The notes beneath the pieces are model-generated. The model worked only from the letters and a program-made list of their open reading frames with translations, searched no databases and was not told the origin of the DNA. Source: Shinella zoogloeoides (GTDB lineage: Bacteria > Pseudomonadota > Alphaproteobacteria > Rhizobiales > Rhizobiaceae). From it: a DNA stretch of 64,000 nt. The position numbers were made by a program, and so were the translations under genes. Positions 61,013 through 64,000 of the stretch are shown one piece after another. Location: NCBI RefSeq assembly GCF_003574625.1, contig NZ_QNUJ01000008.1, forward strand, positions 1 through 64,000, in the 5' to 3' direction. Numbering within the stretch: the first letter of the stretch is position 1; the number at the start of each line of letters is the position of its first letter.

Positions 61013-61786
61013 ATGACGGAACGCGCCGAGGCAATCGCGGTCACGGACCTGCACAAGCGCTTCGGGCCTCTGGAGGTTCTCAAGGGCGTATCGCTGACCG
61101 CGCATGAGGGCGACGTCATCGCCATCATCGGCGGTTCCGGCTCCGGCAAGTCCACTTTTCTTCGCTGCATCAACATGCTGGAGCTGCCGAGCGCCGGCAC
61201 GGTGACGATCCATGGCGAGACCATCGCCATGAAGAAGGACGGCCATGGCGGCATGATGCCCTCGGATCGCAGGCAGGTCCAGCGCATCCGCTCGCGCCTC
61301 GGCATGGTCTTCCAGAGCTTCAATCTGTGGCAGCACATGACGATCCTCGAAAACGTCATCGAGGCGCCGGTCCATGTGCTGGGCGTGAAGAAGGACGAGG
61401 CGGTCGAGCGGGCCGAGGCGCTGCTGCGCCGCGTCGGGCTCTACGAGAAGCGCGACGCCTATCCCGCCTTCCTGTCCGGCGGCCAGCAGCAGCGCGCGGC
61501 GATCGCCCGGGCGCTCGCCATCCAGCCCCATGTCATGCTCTTCGACGAGCCGACCTCCGCGCTCGACCCGGAACTGGTCGGCGAGGTGCTTTCCGTCATC
61601 GGCGACCTCGCCAAGGAGAAGCGCACGATGATCCTCGTCACCCACGAGATGAAGTTCGCGCGCAACGTGGCGAGCCATGTCGTGTTCCTGGCGGGCGGCG
61701 TCATCGAGGAACAGGGGCCGCCCGAGGAGATCTTCGGCGCGCCGAAATCCGAGCGGCTCAAGAAATTCATCAGCTCCATCCACTGA
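61013..61786 (+). CDS. Polar amino acid ABC transporter ATP-binding protein
   Basis: A 257-residue ATPase of the HisP/OccP type. Walker A is GGSGSGKST (near 40), the Q loop is GMVFQSFNLWQHMT, the signature is FLSGGQQQRAAIARAL, Walker B is VMLFDEPTSALDPE, and the H loop is VTHEM. The ATG at 61013 follows GGAG. It is first in a plus-strand operon with a binding protein and two permeases, divergent from the DDAH operon, so arginine, methylarginine or a related compound is the likely cargo. Confidence 0.94.
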   Translation: MTERAEAIAVTDLHKRFGPLEVLKGVSLTAHEGDVIAIIGGSGSGKSTFLRCINMLELPSAGTVTIHGETIAMKKDGHGGMMPSDRRQVQRIRSRLGMVFQSFNLWQHMTILENVIEAPVHVLGVKKDEAVERAEALLRRVGLYEKRDAYPAFLSGGQQQRAAIARALAIQPHVMLFDEPTSALDPELVGEVLSVIGDLAKEKRTMILVTHEMKFARNVASHVVFLAGGVIEEQGPPEEIFGAPKSERLKKFISSIH

Positions 61787-61814
61787 GAACCATAAGACCA
61801 ACAGAGGGAAGAAC

Positions 61815-62597
61815 ATGAAGAATGCCCTGAAGACAATCGCCCTTGCCGCCGCCATCGGCCTTGCAGCCATTTCCGGCGCGGCCGCCGAACAGGTCCGCGT
61901 CGGCTTCGCCGCCGAGCCCTATCCGCCCTTCACCTCGCCGGATGCCTCGGGCAACTGGGAAGGCTGGGAAGTGGACTTCATGAAGGCGATGTGCGCCGAG
62001 GCAAAGCTCGACTGTGTCATCACGCCGGTCGCCTGGGACGGCATCATCCCGGCGCTGACCTCCAACAAGATCGACATGATCATCGGCTCGATGTCGATCA
62101 CGCCGGAGCGCCAGCAGACCATCGACTTCTCCGACAAGTACTATAACACGCTGCCGGGCATCATCGGCCCGAAGGACCAGAAGTTCGAGCCGACGCCCGA
62201 GGGCCTTGCCGGCAAGACGCTCGGCGTGCAGGTGGCGACCATCCACCAGGTCTATGCCAACAAGTACTTCGCCCCGGCCGGCGTGACGGTCAAGGAATAC
62301 CAGACGCAGGACGAGGCCAACAACGACCTCGCCGCCGGCCGCATCGATGCGGTGCAGGCCGATTCCGTGGCGATGCTGGAATTCCTCAAGTCCGAGCAGG
62401 GCGCTGCCTGCTGCGACATGAAGGGCATGGTCAAGGACGATCCGGAAGTTCTCGGCCTCGGTGTCGGTGTCGGCCTGCGCAAGGGCGAGACCGAGCTGAA
62501 GGACAAGGTCAACGCCGCGATCAAGGCGATCCGCGAGAACGGCAAGTACGAAGAGTTCTCGAAGAAGTATTTCGACTTCGACATCTACGGCGGCTGA
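61815..62597 (+). CDS. Periplasmic binding protein of a basic amino acid transporter
   Basis: A 260-residue family 3 binding protein with signal peptide MKNALKTIALAAAIGLAAIS (cleavage near GAAAEQ). The mature sequence VRVGFAAEPYPPFTSPDASG, GWEVDFMKAMCAEAKLDCV, WDGIIPALTSNKIDMIIGSM and SITPERQQTIDFSDKYY is typical of the lysine/arginine/ornithine and opine group. GAGGGAAG precedes the ATG. A RIME-like repeat separates it from the permease genes. Confidence 0.92.
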   Translation: MKNALKTIALAAAIGLAAISGAAAEQVRVGFAAEPYPPFTSPDASGNWEGWEVDFMKAMCAEAKLDCVITPVAWDGIIPALTSNKIDMIIGSMSITPERQQTIDFSDKYYNTLPGIIGPKDQKFEPTPEGLAGKTLGVQVATIHQVYANKYFAPAGVTVKEYQTQDEANNDLAAGRIDAVQADSVAMLEFLKSEQGAACCDMKGMVKDDPEVLGLGVGVGLRKGETELKDKVNAAIKAIRENGKYEEFSKKYFDFDIYGG

Positions 62598-62615
62598 TTT
62601 CGCCTGCGGGGCGCT

Positions 62616-62757
62616 TGCCCCTCACCCTAACCCTCTCCCCGCTTGCGGGGAGAGGGGACGTGCCCAACGCAATGCCGGGGTCTTGGGAAACCGGTGCGGC
62701 ATATTCCCTTCGCCCCGCAGCCAAGGAGAAGGCGGCTGGCAGGCCGGATGAGGGGCG
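62616..62757. repeat. RIME-like palindromic intergenic element, copy 4 (within an operon)
   Basis: CCCTCTCCCCGC and GCGGGGAGAGGG form a perfect palindrome around TT (about 62630-62655). A second decayed palindrome ends in GGCAGGCCGGATGAGGGGCG. This copy lies between the binding protein and permease genes of one ABC operon, where it may stabilise the upstream mRNA or reduce permease expression. Confidence 0.8.
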
Positions 62758-62813
62758 AGCCTCTCCCCGAAGAAGAAACGCCGCGAAATTGACCTGAAGG
62801 AATCTGAACCCCC

Positions 62814-63542
62814 ATGGCCGATGCCGGATCGCTGATCAACTGGAGCCTGCTAGCCATCCAACCGCCCGGCTGGGGCGGGGTCCTGCTCGGCGGGCTCTGG
62901 AATTCCATCCAGATCGCCGTCGGCGGCTATGGGCTCGGCCTCATCCTCGGCACCGGCGGCGCCATGGGCAAGCTCTATGGCGGGCCGGTCACGAAGGACC
63001 TGCTGGAGGTCTATACGACGCTCGTGCGCGCCGTACCGGAGCTCGTGCTGATCCTCATCCTCTATTATGCCGGCACGGACGTGCTGAACCAGATGTCCGC
63101 GGCCCTCGGCTGGGGGACGGTCGATATCAGCGGTCTTGCCGCCGGCATCTTCGTCATCGGCGTCGTGCAGGGCGCCTATTCCACCGAGGTGCTGCGCGGG
63201 GCGATCAAGGCGGTGCCGGCGGGCGAGATCGAGGCGGCGCGCGCCTATGGCATGTCGCCGGTGCAGATCATGCGCCGCGTCACCCTGCCCGCCATGTTGC
63301 CGCACGCCATTCCCGGCCTCTCCAATCTCTGGCTGATCGCCACGAAGGATACCGCGCTCTTGGCCGTCGTCGGCTTCAGCGAGCTGACGCTCGTCACGCG
63401 CCAGGCAGCGGGCAGCACCAAGGCCTATCTATTGTTCTTCTGCGCGGCCGGCGTGCTCTATCTGATGATCACGCTCGTCTCGAACGTGCTGATCGGCTTC
63501 ATCGAGCGCCATTACCGGCGCGGCATGACGAGGCCGGCCTGA
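62814..63542 (+). CDS. Polar amino acid ABC transporter permease (first)
   Basis: A 242-residue inner-membrane permease with about five helices (WNSIQIAVGGYGLGLILGTG, VPELVLILILYYAGTDVL, LAAGIFVIGVVQGAYSTEVL) and the EAA loop GEIEAARAYGMSPVQIMRRV. This is the HisQ/OccQ subgroup. The start at 62814 follows the RIME-like repeat. Its stop overlaps the next permease start (TGATG), so the two permeases are co-translated. Confidence 0.93.
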   Translation: MADAGSLINWSLLAIQPPGWGGVLLGGLWNSIQIAVGGYGLGLILGTGGAMGKLYGGPVTKDLLEVYTTLVRAVPELVLILILYYAGTDVLNQMSAALGWGTVDISGLAAGIFVIGVVQGAYSTEVLRGAIKAVPAGEIEAARAYGMSPVQIMRRVTLPAMLPHAIPGLSNLWLIATKDTALLAVVGFSELTLVTRQAAGSTKAYLLFFCAAGVLYLMITLVSNVLIGFIERHYRRGMTRPA

Positions 63543-64000
63543 TGAGCGAGCAAACCATCTCCGCCATGGCGCTGACCGAGCTGCCGTCCAAGCAGAGCTT
63601 CTTCAAGCCGCACCGCATCGTGCTGATGGCGATCGCCGCCATCCTCGTCTTCTGTGTCGTCTGGTTCATGCGCTGGGACTGGGTGCCGAGATATTCCGGC
63701 CGCCTTGCCTATGGCGTCGGCGTCACGCTGCTGATGCTGTTCAGCACCGCCTTTATCGGCTTCCTCCTCGCCGTTCCGATCGGCCTCGTGCAGGTGACGG
63801 GGCCGTGGCCGCTCAAGATGCTGGCGAAGGGCTTCTGCACCGTCATCCGCGGCACGCCGCTGCTCCTGCAGCTCTGGCTGCTCTATTACGGGCTCGGCTC
63901 GCTGTTTCCGCAGTTCCCGAGCATCCGCAGCTCCTTCCTGTGGCCCTATCTGCGCGAGGCCTGGCCCTATGGCGTGGCGGCGCTGACCATCTCCTTCGCC
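63542..64000 (+). CDS. Polar amino acid ABC transporter permease (second), partial
   Basis: The gene starts at ATG 63542, overlapping the previous stop by one base, and runs beyond the window. The 153 visible codons encode a short cytoplasmic N-terminus (MSEQTISAMALTELPSKQSF), a membrane helix (IVLMAIAAILVFCVVWF), a second (YGVGVTLLMLFSTAFIGFLL) and the permease motif VIRGTPLLLQLWLLYYGLGS of the HisM/OccM subgroup. The EAA loop is past the end. It would complete the transporter as ATPase, binding protein and two permeases. Confidence 0.92.
   Translation, partial: MSEQTISAMALTELPSKQSFFKPHRIVLMAIAAILVFCVVWFMRWDWVPRYSGRLAYGVGVTLLMLFSTAFIGFLLAVPIGLVQVTGPWPLKMLAKGFCTVIRGTPLLLQLWLLYYGLGSLFPQFPSIRSSFLWPYLREAWPYGVAALTISFA

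Overview
The window looks like chromosomal DNA from an alphaproteobacterium of the order Rhizobiales, most likely the family Rhizobiaceae. The genus is not provable from this sequence; Shinella, Ensifer or Rhizobium-like is a guess. The evidence is high G+C with strong third-position bias, a gcrA homologue, the gene string gcrA / argD-argF-hslO / apaG / metZ / dcd, a SAM-II riboswitch on metZ, a podJ-type polarity gene, a ligase-associated helicase with its phosphoesterase, and RIME-like palindromic intergenic repeats. I see no rRNA, insertion sequence, prophage, CRISPR array or replication origin. The window reads mainly as core chromosome with a few accessory pieces.

Layout. 1-7.7 kb: the cell-cycle regulator gcrA (minus) diverges from argD-argF-hslO; the spacer is packed with GANTC sites. 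apaG, riboswitch-controlled metZ (minus) and dcd follow. 7.7-14.3 kb: a LacI-family regulator, tRNA-Gly(CCC) and, behind two LacI-type operators, a cassette of solute-binding protein, unusually large permease, short-chain dehydrogenase and GH42 beta-galactosidase, with no ATPase. 14.3-20 kb: a family 2 glycosyltransferase with a GspE-N-like domain diverging from an orphan periplasmic binding protein, an S24/LexA-like repressor and two divergent EamA transporters. 20.1-23.1 kb: a three-gene phosphorelay (CHASE3 kinase, single-domain receiver, receiver-HisKA_2 kinase), then about 0.9 kb without convincing genes. 24-25.5 kb: small genes including rpsU and cspA. 25.7-32 kb: a minus-strand beta-oxidation operon (acyl-CoA dehydrogenase, thiolase, FadJ-like protein) with three small extra genes. 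32.6-36.6 kb: podJ. 37-50 kb: TSUP permease plus TIGR02186 partner, universal stress protein, HxlR regulator with a RibD-C-like reductase, PdeM with Lhr-type helicase, membrane proteins, a TPR-methyltransferase, a CAP-domain lipoprotein, a MATE exporter, a DUF2934-like protein, and pyrD with a DUF952 protein. 50-56.4 kb: a CrbR-like response regulator and a CrbS-like SLC5-hybrid kinase, separated by a lower-G+C hydrolase, then mscL.

56.4-64 kb: a divergent locus that appears built for arginine or N-substituted arginine use. One arm encodes a DDAH/arginine-deiminase-family hydrolase, a TetR regulator, an arginine transaminase candidate (AruH) and a 2-ketoarginine decarboxylase candidate (AruI). 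The other encodes a polar amino acid ABC transporter (ATPase, binding protein, two permeases); the second permease runs off the window end.

The strongest items for follow-up are the GANTC cluster between gcrA and argD, the ATPase-less LacI/GH42 transport cassette, the arginine locus, the low-G+C small gene inside the beta-oxidation operon, and the near-consensus CtrA box plus GANTC site before podJ. All family names come from reading the translated sequences; no database search was run.
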